From: Arcuatula senhousia
Taxonomy: Eukaryota > Mollusca > Bivalvia > Mytilida > Mytilidae
Assembly (NCBI GenBank): GCA_963971305.1
Contig: OZ020305.1
Location: 2,885,001-2,949,000 of the forward strand
Length of the DNA stretch: 64,000 nucleotides
Direction of reading: 5' to 3'
Shown here: positions 13,101 to 24,300 of the stretch, one piece after another
Layout of the letters: every line of letters starts with the position of its first letter
How positions within the stretch are numbered: the first letter of the stretch is position 1
Program-made: the position numbers and the translations under genes
The notes under the pieces: model-generated
The model's input: only the letters and a program-made list of their open reading frames with translations
The model's database searches: none
What the model was told of the DNA's origin: nothing

Positions 13101-14098
13101 GCAACCTTGCGACACATATAATACAATGGAAAGTTCTGAAGTTCTTTCTACATGCAAAATAAACAAATCATGAAGCTTAAAAGTGTCATCTAAACCGGTA
13201 TTAAATGCTTTCTTTAAGCTTAGTCTCACAAGAGTTTTGGGGAATCAGCATGTTACTTTCCTTCAAGATAAATTTGACAAAAGTAAGACAATATGATAAA
13301 GAAAATGCTTTACAAATGTTAGAGAACACTTGTTGTTAGGTTAATAAAACATAACGAACCAAACGTGCAGTATTATACTATATGAACAAACATGAACTTA
13401 CCTGGCTCTCTTCCAAGCAAGGTTAGACCAAAATCTCCACGTTTGAAAGGAGTGAACAGCTCTATATGTCCCTCTTTGGTCCTGAGTGTGGCCTCCAGGC
13501 TGACAGCCACCGTGTCGGGACAAATTGCTATGTCATTGGCGCGTCCATTGACGTCGGGGTCAAACTGGTGCGTGTGGATAATTTGTGGATTGGTTGGAAT
13601 GTTGACATCAACGATGTGGAGGAGTCTGGGCTGAGAACTATTGGATTGGGCTCCTAAAATAAAAAAGAAAAATCCGTCATTCACCTTCTTTATGAGCATG
13701 TATTTTGACGGCATGGAATGATCAATTTCACTATGTCCTACACAAATAAAAATTAATGGTTCTAAAATCTCACTAAATAACAGTACACAGTCAGATTTTG
13801 GTTGATCTAATAGACATTATGACTTTAATATGAAAACATTAATATATGTATTGAGCATTGAGGATAGGTAGCTTGAAATTTTGATTAAGAATGAAATAAA
13901 GTTAATCACTGTCCATCATTACCTACCTAAAACATACAAAATCCTTTCCTGGGCGTGGTATGCAGCCTTGTGAGCCGCACCGGTTAGCATCCCATAGGAT
14001 TGTCCAGTGTGGGGGAACTTCAAATACGATACTTTCTGTAGTTGAAATTGACACAAGACTGTCGAGAACAACAGCAGTAGTACTAGAATCGACCTCAT
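7166..14098 (-). CDS. MSP130-like secreted protein, gene B (complete, 10 coding exons, 578 aa)
   Basis: Coding exons in transcript order are 14098-13927, 13653-13402, 12746-12551, 12223-12079, 11801-11681, 10314-10114, 9584-9513, 9254-9013, 8051-7828 and 7277-7166. The total is 1737 nt with frame kept throughout. Signal peptide MRSILVLLLLFSTVLC is followed by landmarks: GREP/VGVDPKGMAF (about 139-150), LVIANEARGD, MEPETVAISLDQRFAYVS, ENNAVARIDLNAYNV (about 256-270), MYQPTDVKVV, SANQG, GGRSVSLWETSTMSLAFDTG (about 404-423), DLRSDDY/GTEPTC (about 461-473) and a C-terminal VIGSGSGSLGLYHV. This is the choice-of-anchor I / MSP130 architecture. The protein ends in a short basic tail (SAKRK) without a hydrophobic GPI signal, so a secreted soluble form is inferred. 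The poly(A) hexamer AATAAA overlaps the stop codon. Exon 1 is 57 codons and easy to miss. Confidence 0.9.
8090..8285. repeat. Intronic repeat rich in CGCGAA/TTCGCG words
   Basis: Between exons 8 and 9 of gene B, words such as TTCGCGAA, TTCGCAAATT and CGCGAAAAT recur on both strands within about 190 bp. This looks like a small inverted-repeat element inserted in the intron. No coding potential is visible. Confidence 0.4.
9843..10042 (+). mobile_element. Retroelement family 1 tail fragment in gene B intron 6
   Basis: It carries the diagnostic string GGAACCGCTTACTCTTCCGG followed by the ACGACTTGAGTTTGCGTTGC and CCGGTTTTGTCGTTG segments, ending near CCCCTTTGCC. This is the same order as the tail at 5050-5292. 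It is on the strand opposite to gene B, between its exons 6 and 7. It is a 5'-truncated insertion. Confidence 0.6.
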
Positions 14099-14217
14099 TT
14101 TTGAGTGCCTATATCAAATAATTAAGTTTACAACAATATCAGAGAATGATAATAAAAAAATTCTGCCATGAGCAAAACAAAAAGAAGAACGTAACGTTCG
14201 GTAAGAGAAGCTTACTA

Positions 14218-14703
14218 CACAGGGAAAATAGCTACGAATGTTTTCATCCGTTACCAACCGTAATTCATCCGTAAATGTACGGATGAATACGGAAAAATCG
14301 AGCACACGGACGTTTTGATCCGTATACATGTATAATCATCCGAAGTATGGATCGTTTACGGATGGAATTCATCCGTAACATTTAAAATACCCTCTATTTT
14401 TGTTTCCAAATGATCTAGGTCATTACCATTAATTTTTGAGGGGTTTCAGGAAAATTTTCTGTGAAATTGGTATTTTCATGATACGGATGCAAATGAAAAA
14501 CGGATGAAATACGGATGATTTACGGATGGTTTGAGCTACGGATGAAAAACGGATAGAATGTAAATGTTCATCCGTTTTACGCATAGTTCATTAGAGATAA
14601 AATTCAGATGTTCATGAATTAAACGTTTTACGGATGAAAAAAAGGATGATTTACGGATGGATTGAGGACCATCCGTAATTCATCCGTAGCTATTTTTCCT
14701 GTA
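14218..14703. mobile_element. MITE-like element packed with CGGATG/CATCCG motifs
   Basis: Imperfect terminal inverted repeats are visible: CAGGGAAAATAGCTACG at the left and CGTAGCTATTTTTCCTG at the right. Between them the hexamer CGGATG or its complement CATCCG occurs well over ten times, often as TACGGATGA. Arrays of short subterminal motifs like this are typical binding sites for a cognate transposase. No protein is encoded. It lies about 120 bp upstream of the gene B start codon, in its leader intron or promoter region. Confidence 0.65.
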
Positions 14704-16574
14704 TAAGTTAATGTCTTATTCGAGGTTAGAACAAAATACAAAGGAATGTGAACATGTGACACAGATGTCATATAACAGGGCCCCCAAACGGGAAGTTTGA
14801 GTCTGAGGGCTATCAAAATCGCATAGGACAAAGAATTTGCCATTATGAACCACCCTACCAAATTACAAATCATTTTCAGTATGCGGTTTCTTATCGAAAA
14901 TTCGTACTGAAGTTCGGGTGGACATCTTAAGATATCTAACTATATTATGTATGCCTCCTGTCTCAGCAATCTATGGCATCTTCCATGGTGGTAGGTAGAT
15001 GTACGCCGACGATCACACAGTACAACTTATGTATAAACCTTACCTTCACGTCTGGGACAGGACTGGTGCTTTTGTCAAGGTGTTATCTAAAGTGTCTTAC
15101 AAACTATATTTAGGCCTTATAATTGTGGATCCGTTCAAAGATTAATGTTTGCAGTGCTGCACTGTTCAGATCTTGTACTTAAAAAGGGTAAAATTACCAA
15201 ACCCATTTGCAATGGTAACAAAATCTTTAAAAAACGAAAAAAAAACGCACTTCAAATCTAACGACAGTAAAATAATGAACTCCGAGATTTTCCTGATCTT
15301 TATTCTAAGAGCGGATTCACTTTTCAAAAACCCTGACATTGAATTGTAATTTTGTCTGTTTTTGCATGTGGTTGGAAAAAGTGGGGGTATTTTCCTCTAA
15401 TTTTGTCTTTCGGAGCACCAGGGCTTTCTTTCGTTTCAATGGTAGTTAATGTTAATGATTTAGGTGTTTATTCAAGTAGGTGTTATTCAAGTGTTACTTT
15501 TCGTCACTATTGACGATGCGATGTATAATGGATATACTATACGTATATAACAGTACTATATAAATACATGTTGTAATATCAAGCGCCAATCGCAAAGGTA
15601 CACTGTACCAGAATGTATGCCATCAGCTAATTTATTCTTTCATGTTTAAACCCTACTTGAGTAAGAATAATGGACAGACAAACTTCGTTGACGCTATATC
15701 TGACACTGAAAACGTGTTGTAGATAAGACAAGTTCTGACTGTCATGAAGTAGGTCACTAAAAGTTATACCACACAACCCGAGACATTGTTAAACAAGGCA
15801 AGTTTTCTTATATTATCTTTTCATTTTCACAATATGTTTTTTTAACGTATTGACGAATGAATGATATTGCATTCAGGTTTTTCTAAGCTGTTCGCCTACT
15901 GTAAACTACTGTAAGGTGATGTGCATAATTATGTGCATAAAACATTTAATATACATGATCAAAAGAAACCATTTTTGAAATAAAATTCTCACTGAAAAAA
16001 ATTCATGAAAACTAAGACAAAACATTTCAAACTTAAATGCGATTTAATTGTAATTTACGTTTTTGTTTTGTTTTACGTAATATAATAACACGTCAGACAT
16101 TTTCACGTGAAACTTACGTAAATATTAAAGACCACTTAACAATCAGGTTACACCTCTTATAAGGTCATCAAGGTGAGTTGATTGATTTTGAACAAGTACA
16201 GTTGAGAGTTCACAATAATTAGCTTAGGTAAGCAAGTCAATCAGGGTATCTAAAAATTGGTAAACACTGACAGAATGCGGGCGAGGTCACCCTTTGGGGT
16301 GTAGGTTATCATCGAGTTAGAGTTACAGTTCGAGTTAAATTTTGGGTTACGACTCAAGTTCGAGTTAAAGTTCGAGTTACGACTCGAGTTTGAGTTTAAG
16401 TTCGAGTTAGAGTTAGAGTTATTTTTCGAGTTCGAGTTGAAATTTGAGCTAACTCGAAACAGTGATTTTTATGGCAATAATCGAGTTACTACTCGAGTTC
16501 GAGTTACAGATCGAGTTAGAGTTCGAGTTGGTTATTTACTTTACCACAATTACACGAATGTTGTCAAACATAAC

Positions 16575-16662
16575 ACTTGTTTTTGTTTATTGGTTTTGTC
16601 TCTGCTCTGTCGGACTTTTGACATTCGGATACCCCATCGGTACCTCTGCTTCTTTTAAACCG
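16575..16662 (+). mobile_element. Short family-1 retroelement tail fragment
   Basis: It matches the end of the family-1 tail (TTGGTTTTGTCTCTGC, CGGACTTTTGACATTCGG, GGTACCTCTGCTTCTTTT) and lies inside the foldback element. Confidence 0.5.
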
Positions 16663-17599
16663 TTTAAAGTTGTCGCCTTGCAATATACTTATTTATAAAT
16701 ATATGTTTAGATATGATTTAAATCCATCTACGTAATATCACAAAGACAGGACAAAAACCAAATATGTACCAATGTAGCAATCTCGTAAAGAGGGGGCTAT
16801 ATTGCAATCACCTCGTCCGTCCGTCCGTGAGTTATACCGTGCTCCCCTCTTCAGGACAGTCACGCATCTATTCTCTGTTTTCTTAGCGAACTTATACATT
16901 TTAAGAGTAAAAATAGGAAAATTTGTCGTAACAGATTTCACGGTATCTGCCGAAAAAAAATGATTTCAATTTTGGTACACAGCTTTATTACGATGAGTTG
17001 TAACGTGCCCCCCCCCCTTTCAGGTCAGTCAGGCATCGCTTCGAAGAAGAGGGGTTTTCCTGTTTTACCCTTGTCCACCCGTCCGTTTTTTTCGTTTGTC
17101 CTTCCCTTATTTTCTAAGCAACTGTCTGACATAAATGTCTGTTTCTATATAACTTTATCCTATGTATAACTCCTGTTATACTTTACCGAATACTTTTCTA
17201 ACGCAAGGCATTATTTTGGGAGCGGGCGTATCGCTTGTGAGCAATAGTTCACAAATTTACTTGTTTTCTTTCAAGTTTCTTAAATGAAGACAAGAACAAT
17301 CGAACAGTATGGGAACGACCATTACATTTTTATAGGGGCTATGGATATTTTCTTCGTCCTGCCTTTTTATTCTTGAAAAATTGAAGCCTGGAATTTTCGT
17401 TTTGCGCGCATTTTTTATTTTTATTTTCAAACTTAACATCATCTTTTTCAGGCAGAAACACTATCCTGCCTTATTTTCTGATTTTTTTTCTGGTTACATG
17501 CAGCTTTGCAAATATACTAGTATATGATAAAGAAAGTGTGCAAAAAATAAATATACAACTCGTTTTGTTACTCGTACTCTAACTCGAACTCCAGTGTTT

Positions 17600-17970
17600 A
17601 GTTTTTGTGCTTTGTCTAGGAATATTGGTAAGGGGAAGGTTGGGCCCAAAATACTAGTTTAACCCCGCCACATATTACATGTGCCTGTCCTAAGCCAGGA
17701 ATCTTTGACACAGCTTTCGTTTGTACTTGTCTTTTTGATGTTTTCTGTTCCTTGTTTAAAAAGGGGGTCTATCTGTGACTATTTCAGGGCTGGATTTGAA
17801 TTATATGCATTTTATTTAGACCATGGGCCAATTGCAGAACCGCGAGCAGTGCCAAATGGCCTCGTTGAAGGCTGCTGGCGGTTGTTCATTGTGGTTTTTC
17901 TAAATTGCTGTTTAATTGTGGGCTGTGTCGCGTACACTTATTCCACATCTCATTATTTCCTATTCTAATC
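17600..17970 (+). mobile_element. Retroelement family 2 tail, 5'-truncated
   Basis: It shares ordered segments with the sequence after the RT ORF at 48.3-49.5 kb: GGGGAAGGTTGG, ACTAGTTTAACCCCGCCACA, CCAGGAATCTTT, GGGCCAATTG, GAAGGCTGCTGGC and the end GTGTCGCGTACACTTATTCC. It is nested in the right arm of the foldback element. Confidence 0.65.
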
Positions 17971-18390
17971 GTAACTCGATTAGTGCCATGAAAATCACTG
18001 TTTCAAGTTAGCTGAAAATTTTAACTCGAACTCGAATAACATCTCGAACTCTAAACTCGCATGGAGGTTAGAGCATCAGTGTTGAACAGGTCTAGGTAAC
18101 GTTAACGTTAAGTAAAGGTATTACAAAGCAAAATGTTCGGTTTAGCATCATAATTGGTTTTCTTTGTTTGCCTATACATCAAGTGCTTGCTACAAAAACA
18201 CTTTTCCGTATCCCTACCTTATTCTGGAGGGTTTACTCGTTTGGTCTTCTCTTATTAACTTCATTTATAGATGGCATCTTTTATCCATATCATTGATGAA
18301 TGTAAGACATTTCTTTGTCTTGTTCTTCAGTGTTTCTTATTGTTATTTGTCTGGTTTTTAAAATATCTTATTCTTTATCAGGTTGTCACC

Positions 18391-21300
18391 ATGAAGTGCC
18401 TGTTGTTGTTGTGTCTGGCGCCAGTCGTTTTGGGCATCCTTCAGTTTAGAGAAAGGGGCTACATTCGGTTCCCAGATAGCGCCGGAAGGATACAGATGTT
18501 GAAAGATGGCGCCACAAAAGCTCGATACCACAGACAATCTAGAATGCTCTATGTCGTAGGTAAGTATTGTTAAATTTACAATAAAGATAGAATTATATCG
18601 CGTTAAGTAATCATTTATTGTCCAAATAATCAGTCAAAATAAGAGATGAATCAAAGAAGAAATGTCATGACCTAGACTTGATGGTACATGCACCACCGTT
18701 ACATACACTTGGATTTTGCATGATTGTTATTCATATTTACTGATCGTAATCATTATACTTTTCTCTATATATGTACATTTAAAACCAGATACAACATAGT
18801 AAGGAAGGCGATTTTTACAGAAGGTACATAGTAAAGACTAATTTGAAACCCATTTGATAGGCATTTAAAACACAAAAAACTAAGAGAGAACAACTCAAAC
18901 TTAACAACCATTTCCGCCTTATTTTCAGGCAATTCCACTCAAATGCTTCACATCGTACAACTAACAAATCCTGATGCCCCCGCTATTGTTTATTCCAAAC
19001 ATTTTAACACCATCGGAGACGGCCATCTGACCGATGTCGCGGTCTGTGATGATACCATTGCCGTGTCAATAGCCAGTAATGATATTGTATCCGAGGGCCA
19101 TGTCGAGCTGTATCAACCGTATTCTACACTAGACCCCATCTTTACTCTAATTGGACGTATGACAGGTATCGTGGAAGTATATTAATATTAATTTACAGGC
19201 TCCAAATGTACATGTAGGTCCTTTGTCTCCTGTCATGTTCTATCCCAATAAAAGCTCCGGATGTACATGTGGGGCCTTTATCTCCTGTAATGTTTTATCC
19301 CAATACTTTTTGCTTTGACTCCATGTTCGCTTTGCGGCTGTTGATAAAATGATTTTGATGTTGTTCTTGTTCTTGTTCATATATCGGTTTTGTTTTTCTG
19401 ATGCATACATCTCGCAGGCTTTAATTAAAATTTCATCCTTTGGGCGATAAATATTTTACTCAAATCTTCATAAGAACTGTTTTGTGTGAATCAAATCTTA
19501 TTGCAAACAATTTCTCACAGCCTTGCATCGAATATTGGATCAAGATTGCATCTCCTAAGTTTTGGTAGAGTTTCTGATTTCTTTAGTTATGATTATTTAT
19601 ATGATACTTAAACGTTCTTTAAATCATAGCAAAATTAAAGAAAGTATGTACCTACGACCTATAGTTTTTGAGATATTGATGTGCTCCCATAAAACCTGAC
19701 CCAAAAAGTTAGCGCCGCCGCTGACGGTAAAGTTACACCTATGTCCCGCACTGCTTCGCAAACGAGACACTAAACTAAAAACTTACTTACAGATAAATAT
19801 ACCGTAGAAAATTTAATTTGCGATGAATCTACAATATATAATATGAATGTGTATAGTATTATACTTCCGTGTCGTTATCATTTCAGTTGGACCCTATCCT
19901 AAGGACATGGCATTCACACCAGACTGTTCCAGACTGGTGGTCGCCAATGAAGGAAGACCAGGGATGACTAATTCTGAATTCACAGACCCTGAGGGCTCTA
20001 TCACGATCATCCTGAGGAATGACCAGGGATTCCCTGTGATGACTAACATCCCACTCACTACTTTCAATTCTAAGTATGCAGATATTTTAGTTCGTCTATT
20101 GTTTAAATATTTTCTTAAACAGATGGAATATATTTCAAAGATATATTCATAGTCTATTTGTCTCATAACCGTGTTTGTTTTGAGTTACTACCGGACCCTA
20201 TGAAAGCAATAGAAAGGGAAGGTTTGACGCCATAAAACCTGGTTTAACCCACTATTTCTTTTGAAATGCCTTTTCCAAGTCAGGACCATTGCGATAAACA
20301 ATTTCTCCGGTATGTGTTTGCTTTGTTTTGATTTTTCGCCATAGTTTATTTATGAAAGCAAATATAATCGCAGTTTCCAAAATTCTCATTACCTTGTACA
20401 TATATGTAATGCTCCTCTTACAATTTTGATTTAAAGTATCGTTTCCTATTTGAATGATCATCTATCAATTTTGATTTAAAGTATCGGTGCCTATTTGAAT
20501 GCTGGTGTAAGGTACATCTTTAGAGGGGAGGCTAGTGCTGGAATTCAGGGATCGTTTTCTAAAGATTTGGAACCAGAATCCGTGACAATTGATAACACTG
20601 GAAACTTTGCTTATGTTGCAATGCAGGTATGTAAAACAATGCACACACACAAAAAAAAAACACAAAAAACGAATGTGTACCACATATGCCAATGGTCTAA
20701 TCAAATTAATCGTTAATCCGTTCATCCATAAATCCGAAAATGCATATCCAGTATTTATTTCGTAAATAAATCGCAGTAAAAATAGTAAAAATATCGGTCA
20801 AACAGATATTCTTCTACATGTATATCTGCAATCTCATGAAAGATTATAAATTATCTCATAAATGTTGTTTCAGGGTCGATTTTTAACTAATTTAACTCCT
20901 CCTTCCATTTAGATTTTAAGGTGCACAAATCAGAATAATTCACGATTCAATGACTGTTTTGTTTTTATCATGTTGGAAGAGGCATCAAGCACATCAACAA
21001 AATCAAACTAATACTCCCTTTTCAAATAATAATTGTTTAGTAACACGGGAACTTATTTTACAGGAGAATAATGCCATATTGAAGATAAATCTAGCTACTA
21101 ACAGTTTGATAGATTTATATGGAATGGGGGTGAAGAACTGGACAAGTTTTGACATGGATCCCACAGATAGGGATGGGGGTAAATGATATTTGATTTTAAC
21201 TAGTTCTTAAAATAAAATCCATGGTCTACACTATTAAATAGAGAAAACAATATCTTTCAAATTACATTGTCGTTGTTTTCCTATACGAGGTTTGATTCGA

Positions 21301-24300
21301 ATCTAATTTACATTAGTGAACGACACTTAAGTATTCCTAAAAAATCTTTATTAATTTCCTTTATGTACATGTAGTATATAGACTCATTCACAGAGAGTTT
21401 GAATATTTATATTTCCAGGTCCAAATTTAAGACGTCATCAAATATACTCATTTTACCAACCACGTGACATTAAATTTGGTGAACTGAGTGGAACTGGTTA
21501 CATCATTTCCGCCAATACAGGCGCCAAAAAGCAGTTTTATCCTAATCTCCATGGATTCTCGTTCAGAGACTACGACAGTGCTAGAACACTCAATAATGGT
21601 ACGAACAAACGGTTGTCATTTTGAAAGTGTGAAAAAAACTGAAACCATTTTCTCCTTGCAGCAAGTTAAGCATTGACAAGCTGTTATAGCATTTGCTTAC
21701 GGTATTATTCTATTCATAAAGAAACGTCAACATGAGCATTGACATTGCCACAATGATCATCTTCATTCTCCAGGACAAGCTAAAACCATCATTTTATGTA
21801 CAAAGAATATATAGTATCCCCTCCCTTTATCTCCATGTCCAAACCACACACAAGAAAAGACATTTTCGTGCATGCCATGATGCTAAAGAACTGGTGAAGG
21901 AAACAGCTTTAAAATATCCAAAGCATGCACAGTTAAAAAAGATTGATCAGTATTTTTTCATCCACAGCCATTTCAAACTTTGATAAAGATTAAGCAATTT
22001 GTTATTGCTGAGACAAAATGGCAATTAAAACCAGCAACACAACCCGTGTTAATACCAAGCTTAGTGTGAACATAGCAAGAAAACAGACCAAAACATTGGA
22101 ATTGGCTGTACTCAATTTATGCAGCCAATTCAATTGTAAGAAGAGAAGAAAAAACAAGTATTTCCAATATTTTAAGGGATGCCCCATTAACCATGCTCCA
22201 TTTACTTTATTTATTGCTTCATTTAAACATGGTATTCCCATCTTTCTTTTAATTAGGTGGTTTTATTGATAGAGCAGAAATAGGCCAAGAACTCCTGGCT
22301 AATATTAGCACAGACACTATACTTGGTAAGTATCATAGTAGCAGAAATAAGCCGAGAATTCCTGGCTAATATTAGCACAGACACTATACTTGGTAGGTAC
22401 TATAGTAGCAGAAATAAGCCGAGAATTCCTGGCTAATATTAGCACAGACACTATACTTGGTAAGTACCATAGAAGCAAAGATAAGCCAAGAATTCCTGGC
22501 TAATATTAGCACAGACACTATACTTGGTAGGTACTATAGTAGCAGAGATAAGCCAAGAATTCCTGGCTAATATTAGCACAGACACTATACTTGGTAGGTA
22601 CTATAGTAGCAGAGATAAGCCGAGAACTCCTGGCTAATATTAGCACAGACACTATACTTGGTAAGTACTATAGTAGCGGAGATAAACAAGAATTCCTGGC
22701 TATTGTAAGCTCAAATTTTATAGTCAGTAGAAATAATTCAGAACTAGGTAGACACTTGGAAGTTATTGTTCTATAATAGAAGTTATCAGTGTTTTCTCTT
22801 AAACTAAATCATTCCTAGATATATATATAAATATTACCATATCATAACGGCAGTAAACCGGTGAAAATTTAATGTTCTTTATACTACTTGAAGGACGTCT
22901 ATGGCTTGGAAACCAAGACGGAAAGAACCTGTTTCAACTGATCCAATATCCTCATGCCTTTGGCGGGAGAAGTATCAGTATGTGGAATGCCTTGACCTTC
23001 CAGCGAGTATACGACACGGGAGATGATTTAGAGAGGGAATCCAGAAACAGTTACCAGAATGTATTTAATGGCGACTGCTACAACCTCAACGCTTCACCAT
23101 TTCAGGAGGCAGATATGCGTTCTTACCAATATGTAGGTTTTTTAATCATTAACAAAAGTTCATGAAAAGAGGGGAAAACAAAATGGGCCATTCTAGTCCA
23201 ACACAGACATACCAGCAAACACTTGATAAAAGACACCACATCGAAGAGAAACACTAGAAATAAGCAGCAAATACAAAGGACATCGCAAATTAACATCAAA
23301 TCGAATTTTAAACATAGTAGTAGTTTGAATGGGTGTACAGTTTTAAATTGTTACGATATCTCAGTTCAGTGTATTTATACATGTATGACATTCGTTGAAA
23401 ATTTCTTGTTTAGGAGTCTGTATGATTTAAGAAAGACTGTCGTTGGGTACACTGCTGGTATTTTTTGTCTTCAGCAATTCTGAATCAATAAATGAAAAAA
23501 ATACTGCTATTACCAACCATGCATGCCTTTGATTTTTACAGGGAGCCGAACCTACATCACTTGACTTAGGTACTTTTGCTAATAGTCCTATAATGGTGAC
23601 TGGTACACGATCAGGAATGATTTACGTCTTCCGTCTGACGGGAACGGCAATGTCGTACCAGTCCGTCCACAGACGTGGTTCTACGTCACAGACATGGAAT
23701 ACACTAAGTTCCTCCAATTCTACTGGTGACACCCTTATATCTGATATCGGGTAAGCAATCAAAGCGATTACCAATGCTACTGGTGACACCCTTATATCTG
23801 ATATCGGGTAAGTAATCAAAGCGATTACCAATTCTACTGGTGACACCCTTATATCTGATATCGGGTAAGTAATCAAAGCGATTACCAATTCTACTGGTGA
23901 CACCCTTATATCTGATATCGGGTAAGCAATCAAAGCGATTACCAATTCTACTGGTGACACCCTTATATCTGATATCAGGTAAGCAATCAAAGCGATTACC
24001 AATTATACGATAAACGTTAAATATCCTTTGTTGGAATTTTCGTAGATAATACAAACCTCACATTATAAATTTCTTATATATAGTTGAAACTTAGAAAAAT
24101 CAAAGTATTGTAGAGAAGTATCTTATTCCAAAACGTTCGGAAAGGCAAGCAAAATCAAGCACCAATAATATAACAAGAAAAAGAAGTGAAACGATCGATA
24201 TACGTCTACCTCTAGCCAATGGTAATCTCTGGTATACAAGCAGCGATTACCGACACAGAAGTTCAAAAATACATTTAAGATTTCTCCAAAAAAATGTTTG

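Larger units (their letters stand above)
16310..18065. mobile_element. Foldback element with GAGTT(C/A) repeat arms, interrupted by a nested insertion
   Basis: The left arm, about 16310-16530, is built of GAGTTC/GAGTTA units. The right arm at about 17555-17600 and 17968-18060 is its reverse complement (AACTCGAACTC type units). The non-repetitive core CGAAACAGTGATTTTTATGG in the left arm matches CCATGAAAATCACTGTTTC in the right arm. A family-2 retroelement tail (17600-17970) has landed in the right arm. The interior includes a family-1 tail fragment and short C-rich and CCGT-repeat tracts. Confidence 0.6.
14110..18381. promoter_or_regulatory. Divergent intergenic region between genes B and C
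   Basis: This 4.3 kb stretch separates the start-side ends of the two oppositely oriented halves of the cluster, so it must hold the promoters of B and C. Acceptors for leader introns lie at 14109 (gene B: GATATAG then GCACTC) and 18381 (gene C: TTTATCAG then GTTGTCACC). Most of the rest is mobile DNA (14218-14703 and 16310-18065). Core promoter elements could not be placed by eye. Confidence 0.5.

Noticed and set aside
18271..18390. Upstream in-frame ATG extending gene C by 40 residues
   Set aside because: The extension is intronic: a strong acceptor at 18380-18381 lies just before the CACCATG start, and the other paralogues start at the equivalent ATG with a signal peptide.
22274..22715. 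CRISPR-like regular repeat array
   Set aside because: The units are contiguous with no unique spacers, and they are copies of the adjacent exon in a eukaryotic gene.
23622..24054. Two long minus-strand ORFs (126 and 116 aa) with internal VTSRIGNRFD / VIALIAYPISD repeats
   Set aside because: They are translations of the 57-bp tandem array, whose period is a multiple of three. They lie antisense to exon 9 of gene C.
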